Under the pieces are notes generated by a model. It ran no database searches. It saw nothing but the letters and a program-made list of their open reading frames with translations, and had not been told where the DNA came from. From positions 124,001 through 188,000 of the forward strand of contig NZ_BOMM01000012.1 of NCBI RefSeq assembly GCF_016862195.1: a stretch of DNA of 64,000 nt, given 5' to 3'. Source of the stretch: Paractinoplanes ferrugineus (GTDB lineage Bacteria > Actinomycetota > Actinomycetes > Mycobacteriales > Micromonosporaceae). A program made the translations under genes and the position numbers. Position 1 is the stretch's first letter. Each line of letters starts with the position of its first letter. Positions 1 to 8,454 of the stretch are shown here, in pieces.

Positions 1-2
1 CG

Positions 3-590
3 CTGGAGAAGCCGAACGAGCGCGAGAGCACGCAGTGGTATTACCAGCGCTACATCAAGCACCTGCCGGCCGCCGGGGAGATCGTGCTGTTCGACCGGTC
101 CTGGTACAACCGGGCCGGCGTCGAGCGGGTCATGGGCTTCTGCACCCGTGCCGAGTACCTCGAGTTCATGCGGCAGACCCCGGAACTCGAGCGGATGCTG
201 GTGCGCTCCGGCATCCACCTGATCAAGTTCTGGTTCTCGGTCACCCAGGGCGAGCAGCGCACCCGCTTCGCGATCCGGCAGGTCGATCCCGTACGCCAAT
301 GGAAGCTCTCGCCGATGGACCTCGCCTCGCTCGACAAGTGGGAGGACTACACCGAGGCCAAGGAGGCGATGTTCTTCTACACCGACACCGCGGACGCCCC
401 GTGGACGGTGGTGCGGAGCAACGACAAGAAGCGCGCCCGCCTGGAGGCGATCCGGCACGTCCTGAACCGCTTCCACTACGAGGACAAGGACGAGGACGTC
501 GTCGGCAAGCCGGATCCGCTGATCGTCGGGCCGGCCTCGCTGGCGGTGGAAGGAGCCGATATGTCCCCTCGGCTATTCCCTCGGCTGTAG
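3..590 (+). CDS. ppk2: Polyphosphate kinase 2 (PPK2 family), 5'-truncated by the window edge
   Basis: C-terminal about 195 residues of a PPK2-type polyphosphate:nucleotide phosphotransferase, a cytosolic enzyme that moves phosphate between polyphosphate and a nucleoside diphosphate. The Walker B-like segment LFDRSWYNRAGVE is present early in the fragment, followed by the helical lid region and the family-typical stretches RQWKLSPMD and KWEDYTEAKEAMF. The N-terminal Walker A loop lies upstream of the window. The reading frame is open from base 3 to the TAG at 588-590. An exopolyphosphatase gene at 28.5-29.4 kb suggests the strain both makes and degrades polyphosphate, but the two genes are not linked. 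Family is clear; AMP, ADP or GDP preference cannot be read. Confidence 0.9.
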   Translation: MEKPNERESTQWYYQRYIKHLPAAGEIVLFDRSWYNRAGVERVMGFCTRAEYLEFMRQTPELERMLVRSGIHLIKFWFSVTQGEQRTRFAIRQVDPVRQWKLSPMDLASLDKWEDYTEAKEAMFFYTDTADAPWTVVRSNDKKRARLEAIRHVLNRFHYEDKDEDVVGKPDPLIVGPASLAVEGADMSPRLFPRL

Positions 591-811
591 TGATTCAAAA
601 AGCATTGGCACCGAGCCGCCGACCTGGATAACGTGGCCGTACACGTGAAGGGAGGTGGTCCAAAGTTGGATAGCAACGGGACTCGTGAGGTGGCTGTCCG
701 CTAGCCGCTGTCCTCGACAGCTTGTTTGAGCGTCGAGACCGTGTGGCAGCGGTTGCGGCGAATACCAGACAGCCATCCGACCCCCGGGGATCCGGCCTTG
801 TCCGACCGGAC

Positions 812-850
812 CACGTCTCGCTCCGCGAGCGTGGAAGACCCCCGGGGGTC
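812..850. repeat. Stem-loop plus perfect 14-bp palindrome upstream of rnz
   Basis: CTCGC (817-821) and GCGAG (825-829) form a hairpin extended by CACG/CGTG with one bulged base (812-833). It is followed at 837-850 by the perfect palindrome GACCCCCGGGGGTC, which ends 12 bases before the rnz RBS. A near copy of the palindrome half occurs at 779-790. The gap 591-872 otherwise shows no convincing gene. These could be a terminator for ppk2 or an operator or 5' UTR structure for rnz. Confidence 0.45.
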
Positions 851-872
851 GCTTTATATCCAGGAGTCGGTG

Positions 873-1769
873 ATGCGTGAGCTGGTGGTGCTCGGCACGG
901 CGAGCCAAGTCCCCACCCGGCACCGCAACCACAACGGTTACGTGCTGCGCTGGGACGAGGAAGCGATCCTCTTCGACCCGGGTGAGGGCACCCAGCGGCA
1001 GATGCTGATGGCCGGCCTGGCGGTGACCCCGCTGAAGCGCATCTGCATCACCCACTTCCACGGCGACCACAGCCTCGGCCTGCCCGGCGTGCTCCAGCGG
1101 ATCTCCCTCGACAAGGTCCAGCATCCGGTCACGGTGCATTACCCGGCCGAGGGCCAGGAGTTCTACGACCGGCTGCGGCACGCCACCAGCTACTGGGACA
1201 ACGCCGACATCAGGGCGGCCCCGGCCGGCGGCGCGATCTTCGAGACCGAGACCCCCGCCGGGCGACTCACGGCGCTGCCGCTGTCGCATTCCCTGCCGAC
1301 GTACGGCTATCGCCTCGCCGAACCGGACACCCGCCGCATGGTCGCCGCGAAACTGGCCGACCACGGCATCGCCGGACCGGCCGTCGGCGAGTTGCAGCGC
1401 ACCGGCCGCCTCGGTGACGTGACGCTGGAACAGGTGAGCGAGCCCCGCCCGGGCCAGACGTTCGCCTTCGTGATGGACACCGGTCTGTGCGACAACGTCT
1501 ATGCCCTGGCCGACGGCGCCGACCTGCTGGTGATCGAGTCGACCTTCCTGGACGAGGACGCGGAACTGGCCGCGATGGTCGGGCACCTGACCGCCGCCCA
1601 GGCCGGCAAGGTCGCCGCCGAGTCGGGCGTGCGCACCCTGGTGCTGACCCACTTCTCGCAGCGCTACCCGGATGCCGACCTCTTCCGGGAGCAGGCCGGC
1701 CGGCACTTCGACGGCGACCTCGTGCTGGCCGAGGACCTCATGCGTGTCCCGGTTCCGCCCCGGCGTTAG
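873..1769 (+). CDS. rnz: Ribonuclease Z (tRNA 3'-endonuclease)
   Basis: 298-residue metallo-beta-lactamase-fold endonuclease that trims the 3' trailer of tRNA precursors in the cytosol. The zinc motif HFHGDH lies at residues 61-66, preceded by the [10 protein letters not shown] stretch seen in ElaC-type enzymes; a distal metal-ligand region contains MDTG, and LTHFSQRY lies near the C-terminus. The length fits the short bacterial RNase Z (about 300). I chose ATG 873 because AGGAG sits 6 bases upstream at 862-866 and the protein then begins directly at the first beta strand. The open frame extends upstream to 726, but that part has no similarity to the family. Confidence 0.93.
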   Translation: MRELVVLGTASQVPTRHRNHNGYVLRWDEEAILFDPGEGTQRQMLMAGLAVTPLKRICITHFHGDHSLGLPGVLQRISLDKVQHPVTVHYPAEGQEFYDRLRHATSYWDNADIRAAPAGGAIFETETPAGRLTALPLSHSLPTYGYRLAEPDTRRMVAAKLADHGIAGPAVGELQRTGRLGDVTLEQVSEPRPGQTFAFVMDTGLCDNVYALADGADLLVIESTFLDEDAELAAMVGHLTAAQAGKVAAESGVRTLVLTHFSQRYPDADLFREQAGRHFDGDLVLAEDLMRVPVPPRR

Positions 1770-1778
1770 CGTGAGGCG

Positions 1779-2321
1779 GTGACTGTCTCCCTCCGTACCG
1801 CCGAAGACGTTGACCTTTTGCTCGTGGGGGATCTGCACTTCCGATCCCGGGCCGCGGCCTATGCGGAGATCATCTCTCCCGAGGCGCTGGCCTCGCTGTC
1901 GCCGGAAGCGCTGGGCGCGTGGTGGACCGAGCGCTGGAAGTGGGAGGGTGACACGCATCGGCTGACCGTCGCGGAGAGCGACGGGCGCCTCGTCGGCTTC
2001 AGCTACGCCGGGCCGAGCGAGGTCGAGGGCGCCGCCGAGCTGTACGCCATCCACGTCGACCCGGACCTGGTCGGCAGCGGCATCGGCCGGCAGCTCATGC
2101 GCAATGCTCTCGGTCAGCTCGCCGAACTGGCGCCGGAACTCGCCCTGCTGTGGGTGCTCGAGGCGAACGAGCGGGCGCGCCGCTTCTACGACGGCGGCGG
2201 CTGGCGTCCCGACGGCACCACCCGCGTCGAGCCGATCGGCGGCGAACCGGTGCCCCAACTGCGCTACCGCCTCGATCACCCGCGGCCGGCCGGCTCTCGA
2301 AGCCGCCCGGGCGGTGAATGA
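1779..2321 (+). CDS. GNAT-family N-acetyltransferase
   Basis: 180-residue protein starting at GTG 1779, nine bases after the rnz stop and probably co-transcribed with it. It has the GNAT fold: beta strands around the acetyl-CoA pyrophosphate loop VGSGIGRQLM (about residues 97-106), then LLWVLEANERARRFYDGGGW, typical of motif B. GNAT enzymes transfer an acetyl group from acetyl-CoA to an amine. The substrate cannot be inferred. The C-terminal 15 or so residues are Pro/Arg/Gly-rich and probably disordered. Confidence 0.85.
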   Translation: MTVSLRTAEDVDLLLVGDLHFRSRAAAYAEIISPEALASLSPEALGAWWTERWKWEGDTHRLTVAESDGRLVGFSYAGPSEVEGAAELYAIHVDPDLVGSGIGRQLMRNALGQLAELAPELALLWVLEANERARRFYDGGGWRPDGTTRVEPIGGEPVPQLRYRLDHPRPAGSRSRPGGE

Positions 2322-2420
2322 GGCCGCCCGGGCGCTCCCCCGAGATGCGTAACGCTTCGGATTGATGATCAGCCGTGGTGGGCCGGCCGCCCAGGCAACG
2401 AACCGGCAAGCGACCGGCAA

Positions 2421-4607
2421 TCAGCGGGACAGGGCCTCGTGGAAATCGTCGCGCTCCGCGCCGACCAGGCCGAACGCGTCGGCCAGCAGGCGCGCCGTCT
2501 CCGGCCGGGGCCGACCGGCCTTGCCCGATTCGAGGTAGCGGATCGTGCGCACGCTCAGCCCGGTGCGGTCGGCCAGGTCCTCCTGCGACAGGCCACGACG
2601 CAGGCGGTGGGCGCGGAGGTCGGAACCTCCCGGCCGGACCGTCGAGCCGAGCTTTCGGCGCAGGTCGGCGGCCTGCGGGTGGCCCAGGTCGGCGAGGATT
2701 TCGTACGCCTGACGCCAGCGCTCGCCGGCCGCGCCGGGGTCGCGCACCACCTCGTACAGGTCGCCGAGATGGGCGATGATCTGCGCCTCCAGCACCGGGT
2801 TGCCGGTCTTGCGGGCCAGCCGCAGGCCCTCCTCGAAGTGCCGGGCGGCGTGGTCGTGCTCGCCGTTCACCAGGTGCAGCAGGCCGAGGCCGTCCCGGGT
2901 GATCGCCTCGCCCGCCCAGTCCCCCACCCGTTGCTGGCTCGCCAACGCCCGGGTGAAGTACGGCAACGCGGTGGCCGGCGAGCCCCGCTGCGCGTGGTAC
3001 CACCCCACCGCCAGCGCCGCCTTGCCCTCCCAGATCGGGTCGCCGACCGCACCGAACAGCTCCAGCGCCGTCCCCGCCTCGGCGAGCGCCCGTTCCTGAT
3101 CACCCTGGAGCCACCACAGGTAGGACAGGATGAACCGGCATTCCGCGGTGCCGGCCCGATCGCCGGCCGCTTCGACCAGGGCCAGGGCGCGGCTCAGATT
3201 GGCTTGCGCTTCCTCGAAGCGCTGCCGGCGCCCGTCGGCCACGGCGAGGAAGGAGTACGCGTACGCCAAAGCGGGCCCGTCGGCGAGGGTGGCCGCCGAA
3301 TCCAGCGCCACCACCCACGCCGCGCCCTCGTCGTCCCAGCGCCGCTCCTCGTTCAGGAACGAGTCGAGCGCCCAGCTCAACTGCCACGCCTGGGTGTCGA
3401 GTCCTTCGTCGCGGGCCTGCCGGACCGCCGCCAGCAGCGTCTCGTGCTCGCCCCGCAGCCAGGAGATCGCGGCCTTCATGTCGACGAGCGGGCGCGGTTG
3501 GGCGTCGTCGGCGGGCGCCCCCAAACTCATCGGGATCGGCGCGCGGGTCGGGTTGAGCACCAGATCGGCCTGGTATGCCGTGTGCGTGTAATGGTCGAGC
3601 AGCCGGGTGAGCGCCGCCCGCCGCTCGGCCGGTTCCTCCTGCTCGCGGGCCAGCTCACCGGCGTAGGCCCGGATCAGGTCGTGCATCGCGTACCGCCCCG
3701 GCACCGGCTCGTCCACCAGGCCCGTATCGATCAGGTCGGCAAGCACGCGCCTGGTCTCGGCGGGGGTCGCACCACCGAGCGCGGCCACCGCGGCGAGCGC
3801 GATGTCCGGCCCGGCCGCCAGTCCGAGCAGCCGGAACAGCCGGGCCGCGGGCCGATCGAGGCCGTGATAGGACCAGGAGAAGACGGCTCGGGCGTTCTCC
3901 AGGGCCGCCAGCCGGTCGGCCGGGCGGCGCAGCTCGGCCGCCAGCGCGGTGAGCGCGGCCAGCGGACAGCCGGCGATGCGGATGCGGGCCGCGGCCAGGG
4001 TCAACGCCAGTGGCAGGCCACCGCACGCGCGGACGATCTCGGCCTCGGCCGCCGGTTCGGTCCGCTCCGGGCCGAGCCGCCGGCGGAACAGCGCGGTCGC
4101 GTCGGCCGGCGGGAGCACCTCGACGGCCAGCGGGCGGGCACCGACCCCGGCGATCAGGCCGGTCAGCTTGGCGCGGCTGGTCACCAGCGTGCGGGTGGCG
4201 TCGCCGGTCGGCAGAAAGGGCCGCACCTGCTCGTCGTCGCGGGCGTTGTCCAGCACCAGCAGCAGGCGCCGGGTCGCGGTCAACTCGTGGTAGACGTTCC
4301 GCCGACCATCCAGATCGTCGGGCATCGCGGCCGCTTCCACGCCGAGCGCGGCCAGCAGCAGTCGCAGGCCGTCGGCCGGGTCACGGGGCGTCGACGTGCT
4401 GAAACCCCGCAGATCAAGATAGAGATGCCCGCCCTCGTAGCGATGGGCGTTTTTCCGCGCCCAGCGCACGGCGAGAGCGCTCTTGCCGGTGCCGGGCGGT
4501 CCGTTGAGCACGGTCACGCCGGTCGGGTCGGCATCGAGCGCGGTGAGCTCGGCGTCGCGGCCGGTGAACTCGGCGATGTCAGGCGGGAGCAAGGCCGGAA
4601 CGGACAT
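2421..4607 (-). CDS. NB-ARC/TPR transcriptional regulator with C-terminal XRE-type HTH
   Basis: 728-residue STAND-type regulator. Residues 10-24 resemble the FTGRDAEL motif that precedes the NTPase in AfsR-like proteins; Walker A is GPPGTGKS (36-43) and Walker B-like LLLVLDNARDDEQV follows. GGLPLAL is the GLPL motif of NB-ARC ATPases and MHDLIRAYA the MHD-like motif. The middle part holds several TPR-like helical repeats (for example AALAVGWYHAQRGSPATAL). The last 65 or so residues form a helix-turn-helix (LSQEDLADRTGLSVRTIRYLE). In many family members the DNA-binding domain is N-terminal, so this order is notable. Start ATG 4607 has GGAGG 13 bases upstream; a longer frame to 4814 has no family match. 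Effector and targets are unknown. Confidence 0.87.
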   Translation of the reverse strand: MSVPALLPPDIAEFTGRDAELTALDADPTGVTVLNGPPGTGKSALAVRWARKNAHRYEGGHLYLDLRGFSTSTPRDPADGLRLLLAALGVEAAAMPDDLDGRRNVYHELTATRRLLLVLDNARDDEQVRPFLPTGDATRTLVTSRAKLTGLIAGVGARPLAVEVLPPADATALFRRRLGPERTEPAAEAEIVRACGGLPLALTLAAARIRIAGCPLAALTALAAELRRPADRLAALENARAVFSWSYHGLDRPAARLFRLLGLAAGPDIALAAVAALGGATPAETRRVLADLIDTGLVDEPVPGRYAMHDLIRAYAGELAREQEEPAERRAALTRLLDHYTHTAYQADLVLNPTRAPIPMSLGAPADDAQPRPLVDMKAAISWLRGEHETLLAAVRQARDEGLDTQAWQLSWALDSFLNEERRWDDEGAAWVVALDSAATLADGPALAYAYSFLAVADGRRQRFEEAQANLSRALALVEAAGDRAGTAECRFILSYLWWLQGDQERALAEAGTALELFGAVGDPIWEGKAALAVGWYHAQRGSPATALPYFTRALASQQRVGDWAGEAITRDGLGLLHLVNGEHDHAARHFEEGLRLARKTGNPVLEAQIIAHLGDLYEVVRDPGAAGERWRQAYEILADLGHPQAADLRRKLGSTVRPGGSDLRAHRLRRGLSQEDLADRTGLSVRTIRYLESGKAGRPRPETARLLADAFGLVGAERDDFHEALSR

Positions 4608-4685
4608 GGCGGTCGGCGCACCTCCACTATGGACCACTTCCACTCTAGGCCCTTGGCCGGGCCTGATCGGTGGGACTTTGGTTGG

Positions 4686-4739
4686 GCGGGAGCGCGCGAC
4701 CGAGTTGTTACGGGGGAACCTGTGGTCACGCGCTCCCGC
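4686..4739. promoter_or_regulatory. 11-bp inverted repeat upstream of the NB-ARC regulator
   Basis: GCGGGAGCGCG (4686-4696) and CGCGCTCCCGC (4729-4739) are perfect inverted repeats with a 32-bp spacer, 79 bases upstream of the regulator start. A second perfect pair, GGACCAGC (4785-4792) and GCTGGTCC (4801-4808), forms a hairpin. The 353-bp gap 4608-4960 contains these two structures and no credible gene. The first could be an operator (possibly autoregulatory); the second may terminate the small gene ending at 4961. Confidence 0.45.
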
Positions 4740-4960
4740 CAACCGTCCCGCCCCGAACCGGGGGCGCGCCTGGCCGGAGGCGCTGGACCAGCGGAGGCGT
4801 GCTGGTCCTACCAATTCAAGGGCGGGTCTTGTGACGGTGTCGCGGCGCTGGCGGGGCGCAGCGAGACACCGCCGGAGACGTCAGCCGGGCTTTTGAGCCG
4901 TGGCCTGCCGGGGGAGGTCAAGCTGTCGGCGACGTCGGGTCCTGGGAAGCGATGCAGTTG

Positions 4961-5260
4961 TCAGTCGAAATAGCCGCGGTTACGGGCCCGGGCGTGCCGG
5001 TCCGGGGTGTCCCCGAAACCGGGCATGGCCCGGATGCTGTTCAGGTCGTGCCGCAGCGTCCACGCCTCCCGCCAGGGGCGTCGGGACGCGGCGTCAGCGC
5101 GTTCAGCCAGACGGCGCGGCGCGCACGGCCACCGCCATCCACACCAGACGCAGTCGCCTTCGCGGTTCGCCTCGGCATGGCGGCCCAGCATCTGCTGAGC
5201 GTCACGCCAGAGAAGACGGTCCACGATGTCGGCCGGCACTGGCTGGTCGGCGATGACCAT
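4961..5260 (-). CDS. Small conserved-looking Cys/Trp protein, function unknown
   Basis: 99 residues from ATG 5260, with GGAG eight bases upstream (5269-5272). The protein has no membrane segment or signal peptide. It contains a compact Cys/Trp motif, DCVWCGWRWPC (about residues 36-46), flanked by charged helices such as DIVDRLLWRDAQQMLGRHAE and WREAWTLRHDLNSIRAMP. Three cysteines in eleven residues could bind metal, but there is no fourth obvious ligand. The codon pattern on this strand is GC3-rich and the RBS is good, so I take it as real rather than the long overlapping plus-strand frame. I do not recognise a named family. Confidence 0.6.
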   Translation of the reverse strand: MVIADQPVPADIVDRLLWRDAQQMLGRHAEANREGDCVWCGWRWPCAPRRLAERADAASRRPWREAWTLRHDLNSIRAMPGFGDTPDRHARARNRGYFD

Positions 5261-5422
5261 TCGTCACACTCCGTAAGGACGTGTTGCAACCTCCGTATGT
5301 CAGATACAACCGCAGCAACCTCACCCACGGTCGGACAACGGGTGCGATCCGTGATGTTCCCTGTTCGCCGTGGGCGGACGGCGGCCAGGCATGGACCGGT
5401 CCGCCGAGCTGTTGTGGCCGTC

Positions 5423-6367
5423 ATGGATACCGAACACACCGGTGCCGAACCTGAGGCACTCGATGCCTACAGCCGCATCGTGACCGGTGTCGCCACCAGC
5501 CTGCTGCCCTCGGTCGCCGCCCTGTCGGTGCGCACCGCCCGCGGTGCCGGGGCCGGCTCGGCAGTCACCTTCACCGATGACGGATTCCTGCTCACCAACG
5601 CCCACGTGGTAGTCGGCGCGAACGGCGGCACCGCCGATTTCGCCGACGGCACCGAGACGAAGTTCGACGTGGTCGGCTCGGACGCGCTCTCCGACCTGGC
5701 GGTGGTCCGGGTGCACCACCCGGGCGCCCCGGCGGCCCCGCTCGGCGACGCCGACAAGCTGCGCATCGGCCAACTGGTGGTCGCGGTCGGCAACCCGATG
5801 GGTCTGGCCGGCTCGGTGACCGCCGGCGTGGTCTCCGGCCTGGGCCGCTCACTACCCGCCCGCGACGGCCGCCGGGTGCGAATAATCGACAGCGTCATCC
5901 AGACCGACGCGGCCCTGAACCCCGGCAACTCCGGCGGCGCGCTGGCCGACTCCACCGGCACCGTGGTCGGCGTCAACACCGCGGTGGCCGGCTACGGCCT
6001 GGGCCTGGCCGTCCCGATCAACGCCACCACCCGAACCATCATCAGCGAGCTGCTGACCACCGGCAAAGTCCGCCGGGCCTGGCTGGGCGTAGCCGGCGTG
6101 CCGGTCCCGTTGCCCCCGGCCCTGGCCACCCGCTTGGGCCAGAAGCTGGGCCTACGGGTGGTCGAGGTGGTCCCCGACAGCCCGGCCGGCCAGGCCGGCA
6201 TCTATCTGGGCGACATCCTGATCTCGGCCGGCTCGCAGCCCTTGGAGACCGTCCAGTCCCTGCAGCGCCTGATGCTCAGCCCCGCCATCGGCACCCCGCT
6301 CCCCATCACCTTGCTACGCAAAAACGCCCTGGTAGACGCAATAACAGTCCCCACCGAGCTCCCCTAA
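5423..6367 (+). CDS. HtrA/DegP-like trypsin-type serine protease with PDZ domain
   Basis: 314 residues. The catalytic triad is visible: His61 (NAHVV), Asp91 (SDLAVV) and Ser170 (GNSGG). After the protease domain a PDZ domain begins near residue 215, with VVEVVPDSPAGQAGI and GDILISAGSQPL typical of HtrA. Unlike many actinobacterial HtrA proteins there is no N-terminal transmembrane helix or signal peptide, so it may act in the cytosol. The start at ATG 5423 gives the usual short N-terminal helix; GTG 5414 is an in-frame alternative, and neither has a strong RBS. It is divergent from the small gene at 4961-5260, with about 160 bp between them. Confidence 0.88.
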   Translation: MDTEHTGAEPEALDAYSRIVTGVATSLLPSVAALSVRTARGAGAGSAVTFTDDGFLLTNAHVVVGANGGTADFADGTETKFDVVGSDALSDLAVVRVHHPGAPAAPLGDADKLRIGQLVVAVGNPMGLAGSVTAGVVSGLGRSLPARDGRRVRIIDSVIQTDAALNPGNSGGALADSTGTVVGVNTAVAGYGLGLAVPINATTRTIISELLTTGKVRRAWLGVAGVPVPLPPALATRLGQKLGLRVVEVVPDSPAGQAGIYLGDILISAGSQPLETVQSLQRLMLSPAIGTPLPITLLRKNALVDAITVPTELP

Positions 6368-6464
6368 AACCCCACTCCCACTCCCACGCCCCCAGCCCCA
6401 GCCCGTCGCCCAGCCCGCGCCATAACCCCCTATTTCCAGCAAGGTCGTTACCACGGAACTGCCC

Positions 6465-6572
6465 GCGATCGCCCGCTGATGAGGAGGTCGCCGTTTTCGC
6501 GTCGCCGCGGGGTTTGCGGTGCCGCGGAAACGGTGACCTCCTCATCAGCTCCCAGGGGCGATCGCCCGCTGA
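6465..6572. repeat. Large hairpin flanked by 15-bp direct repeats, between convergent genes
   Basis: Arms 6475-6496 and 6528-6549 are complementary over 22 bp with a single G.T pair; the 31-bp loop is itself GC-rich and partly self-complementary. The sequence GCGATCGCCCGCTGA occurs at 6465-6479 and again at 6558-6572, in direct orientation around the hairpin. The element fills the gap (6368-6643) between the convergent protease and cbs genes and contains no gene. It could be a bidirectional terminator or a copy of a dispersed intergenic repeat. Confidence 0.7.
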
Positions 6573-6643
6573 GCGAAGCGAAGCCAGCCGGCTCAGCAGC
6601 GTGTAAAACCAAGCCCAGCCAAGTCCCGCCTTAACTACCCACC

Positions 6644-8002
6644 TCAACTCAAATGGGTCAACAAATCCTGTCGGGTGAGCACCCCAGCCGGCTTCCCGTC
6701 GATCAGGACCATCGCGGCGTCGGCCTTCTCCAGGAGGGCGACGGCCTCGGCCACCGGCTGTCCGCCGCCGATCATCGGCAACGGTTCGCCCATGTGCCGC
6801 TCGATCGTGTCGTGGAGATGCGCCTGCCCGGTGAACAGGGCATCCAGCAGCGCCTTCTCCGCGATCGAACCGGCCACCTCGCCGGTCACCACCGGCGGTT
6901 CGGCTTTGAGGACCGGGAGCTGGCTCACGCCGTACTCCCGCATGTAGTCGATGGCGTCGCGCACCGTCTCGGTCGGGTGCACGTGAATCAGTGGCGGCAT
7001 CCCGCCGTCCTTGCCTTCGAGCGCGTCGGCGACCGTAGGTGCGTCGCCGGCGCCGGTGCGCAGGAAGCCGTAGCGGGCCATCCAGTCGTCGTTGAAGATC
7101 TTCGACAGGTAGCCGCGACCGCCGTCGGGCAGGAGCACCACGATCACGTCGTCGGGGCCGGCTTTGCGGGCGACCTCGAGGGCGGCCACCACCGCCATTC
7201 CGCAGGAGCCGCCGACCAGCAGGCCTTCCTCGCGGGCGAGGCGGCGGGTCATCTCGAACGAGTCGGAGTCGGAGACCTCGATGACCTCGTCGCAGATGTT
7301 CCGGTCGTAGGCGGTGGGCCAGAAGTCCTCACCGACACCTTCGACGAGGTAGGGCCGGCCGGTGCCGCCGGAGTAGACGGAGCCTTCCGGGTCGGCGCCG
7401 ATCACCCGGACCTGGCCCTGTTCTTTCAGGTAGCGCCCGACGCCGCTGATCGTGCCACCGGTGCCGACCCCCGCGACGAAGTGGGTGAGCTGGCCGCCTG
7501 TCTGTTTCCACAGTTCGGGGCCGGTGTCTTCGTAGTGGGAGCGGGGGTTGGCCGGGTTGGAGTACTGGTCCGGCTTCCACGCGCCGGGTTCGGCGGCGAG
7601 CCGGTCGGAGACGTTGTAGTAGGACCGCGGGTCTTCGGGTGCGACCGCGGTCGGGCAGACGACGACGTCAGCGCCGTACGCCCGGAGGACGTTCTGCTTG
7701 TCTTCGCTGACCTTGTCGGGGCACACGAAGATGCACTTGTAGCCGCGCTGTTGCGCGACGAGAGCCAGGCCGACACCGGTGTTTCCGCTGGTCGGCTCGA
7801 CGATGGTGCCACCCGGGCGGAGCAGGCCGGCCTTCTCGGCGTCGAGCACCATCCGCATCGCGATCCGGTCTTTCACCGATCCGCCGGGATTGAAGTATTC
7901 GACCTTCGCCAGCACCGTGGCAGAGATGCCCTCGGTGACACGGTTCAGCTTGACCAGGGGTGTATCACCGATTATCTCGACGACGTTGTCGTAGTAACGC
8001 AC
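6644..8002 (-). CDS. cbs: Cystathionine beta-synthase (PLP domain plus CBS-domain pair)
   Basis: 452 residues. The enzyme condenses serine and homocysteine to cystathionine using pyridoxal phosphate (reverse transsulfuration). The PLP lysine is Lys44 in NPGGSVKDR; the phosphate-binding TSGNTG and GTGGT loops follow, as does GGSCGMA. The C-terminal 120 or so residues form two CBS domains (PLIHVHPTETVRDAI, then AVALLEKADAAMVLIDGKPAGVL written in two parts), which distinguishes it from plain O-acetylserine sulfhydrylase. The GTG start at 8002 is 3 bases after the stop of the DUF1232 gene, so the two are probably translationally coupled. Activity on O-acetylserine remains possible. Confidence 0.92.
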   Translation of the reverse strand: MRYYDNVVEIIGDTPLVKLNRVTEGISATVLAKVEYFNPGGSVKDRIAMRMVLDAEKAGLLRPGGTIVEPTSGNTGVGLALVAQQRGYKCIFVCPDKVSEDKQNVLRAYGADVVVCPTAVAPEDPRSYYNVSDRLAAEPGAWKPDQYSNPANPRSHYEDTGPELWKQTGGQLTHFVAGVGTGGTISGVGRYLKEQGQVRVIGADPEGSVYSGGTGRPYLVEGVGEDFWPTAYDRNICDEVIEVSDSDSFEMTRRLAREEGLLVGGSCGMAVVAALEVARKAGPDDVIVVLLPDGGRGYLSKIFNDDWMARYGFLRTGAGDAPTVADALEGKDGGMPPLIHVHPTETVRDAIDYMREYGVSQLPVLKAEPPVVTGEVAGSIAEKALLDALFTGQAHLHDTIERHMGEPLPMIGGGQPVAEAVALLEKADAAMVLIDGKPAGVLTRQDLLTHLS

Positions 8003-8005
8003 GCC

Positions 8006-8350
8006 TTAGATTACGACGACGCGGTCCCGCTCCTTCTCCCACTCCAGGAAGCGCTCGGTTTCGGCGAGCACCGAGCCGGCCAGCCAGGTGATCATGACGG
8101 CGTCGTCGGCGAGCCCGGCGACCAACAGGAACGCCTCGGGAATGAAGTCGATCGGGGACACGACGTAGGCCGTGGCGGCCGCCATCATCGCGACGCGCAG
8201 ACCGCCGTCGTACTGTCCTTTGGCGGTTGCTTTGAGCATGCGGGGCAGGGCGGCGAGTCGCTTGCTGATCGGCGTGCCACCTCGCGCACCGGACATGAGT
8301 GCCTTGGCCAGCGCCGTGAAGGCCGCGGTCCGTTGCAACGTCTTAGCCAT
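8006..8350 (-). CDS. DUF1232 (YkvA-like) small membrane protein
   Basis: 114 residues. Contains the family signature YVVSPIDFIPE (about residues 62-72) inside a hydrophobic segment, followed by a second one (LLVAGLADDAVMITWLAGSVLA). DUF1232 proteins are small integral or peripheral membrane proteins without an established biochemical role. The gene sits directly upstream of cbs, three bases apart. The ATG at 8350 is preceded by GGAGGGAAGC on the minus strand. It is divergent from the SGNH hydrolase gene. Confidence 0.85.
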   Translation of the reverse strand: MAKTLQRTAAFTALAKALMSGARGGTPISKRLAALPRMLKATAKGQYDGGLRVAMMAAATAYVVSPIDFIPEAFLLVAGLADDAVMITWLAGSVLAETERFLEWEKERDRVVVI

Positions 8351-8454
8351 TGCTTCCCTCCTTCGTCACTCCAGCATGACTTGGGCGCGCCATGATTACC
8401 CTTCGCGGGAGCGAGTTAGCCTCGAAATCCGAGCCGGATCCGGAGGGGGGACCC

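Noticed and set aside
2439-4973. 844-residue plus-strand open frame over the NB-ARC regulator
   Set aside because: Shadow of the regulator gene; no start signal and no recognisable domain, whereas the minus strand has Walker motifs and an HTH.
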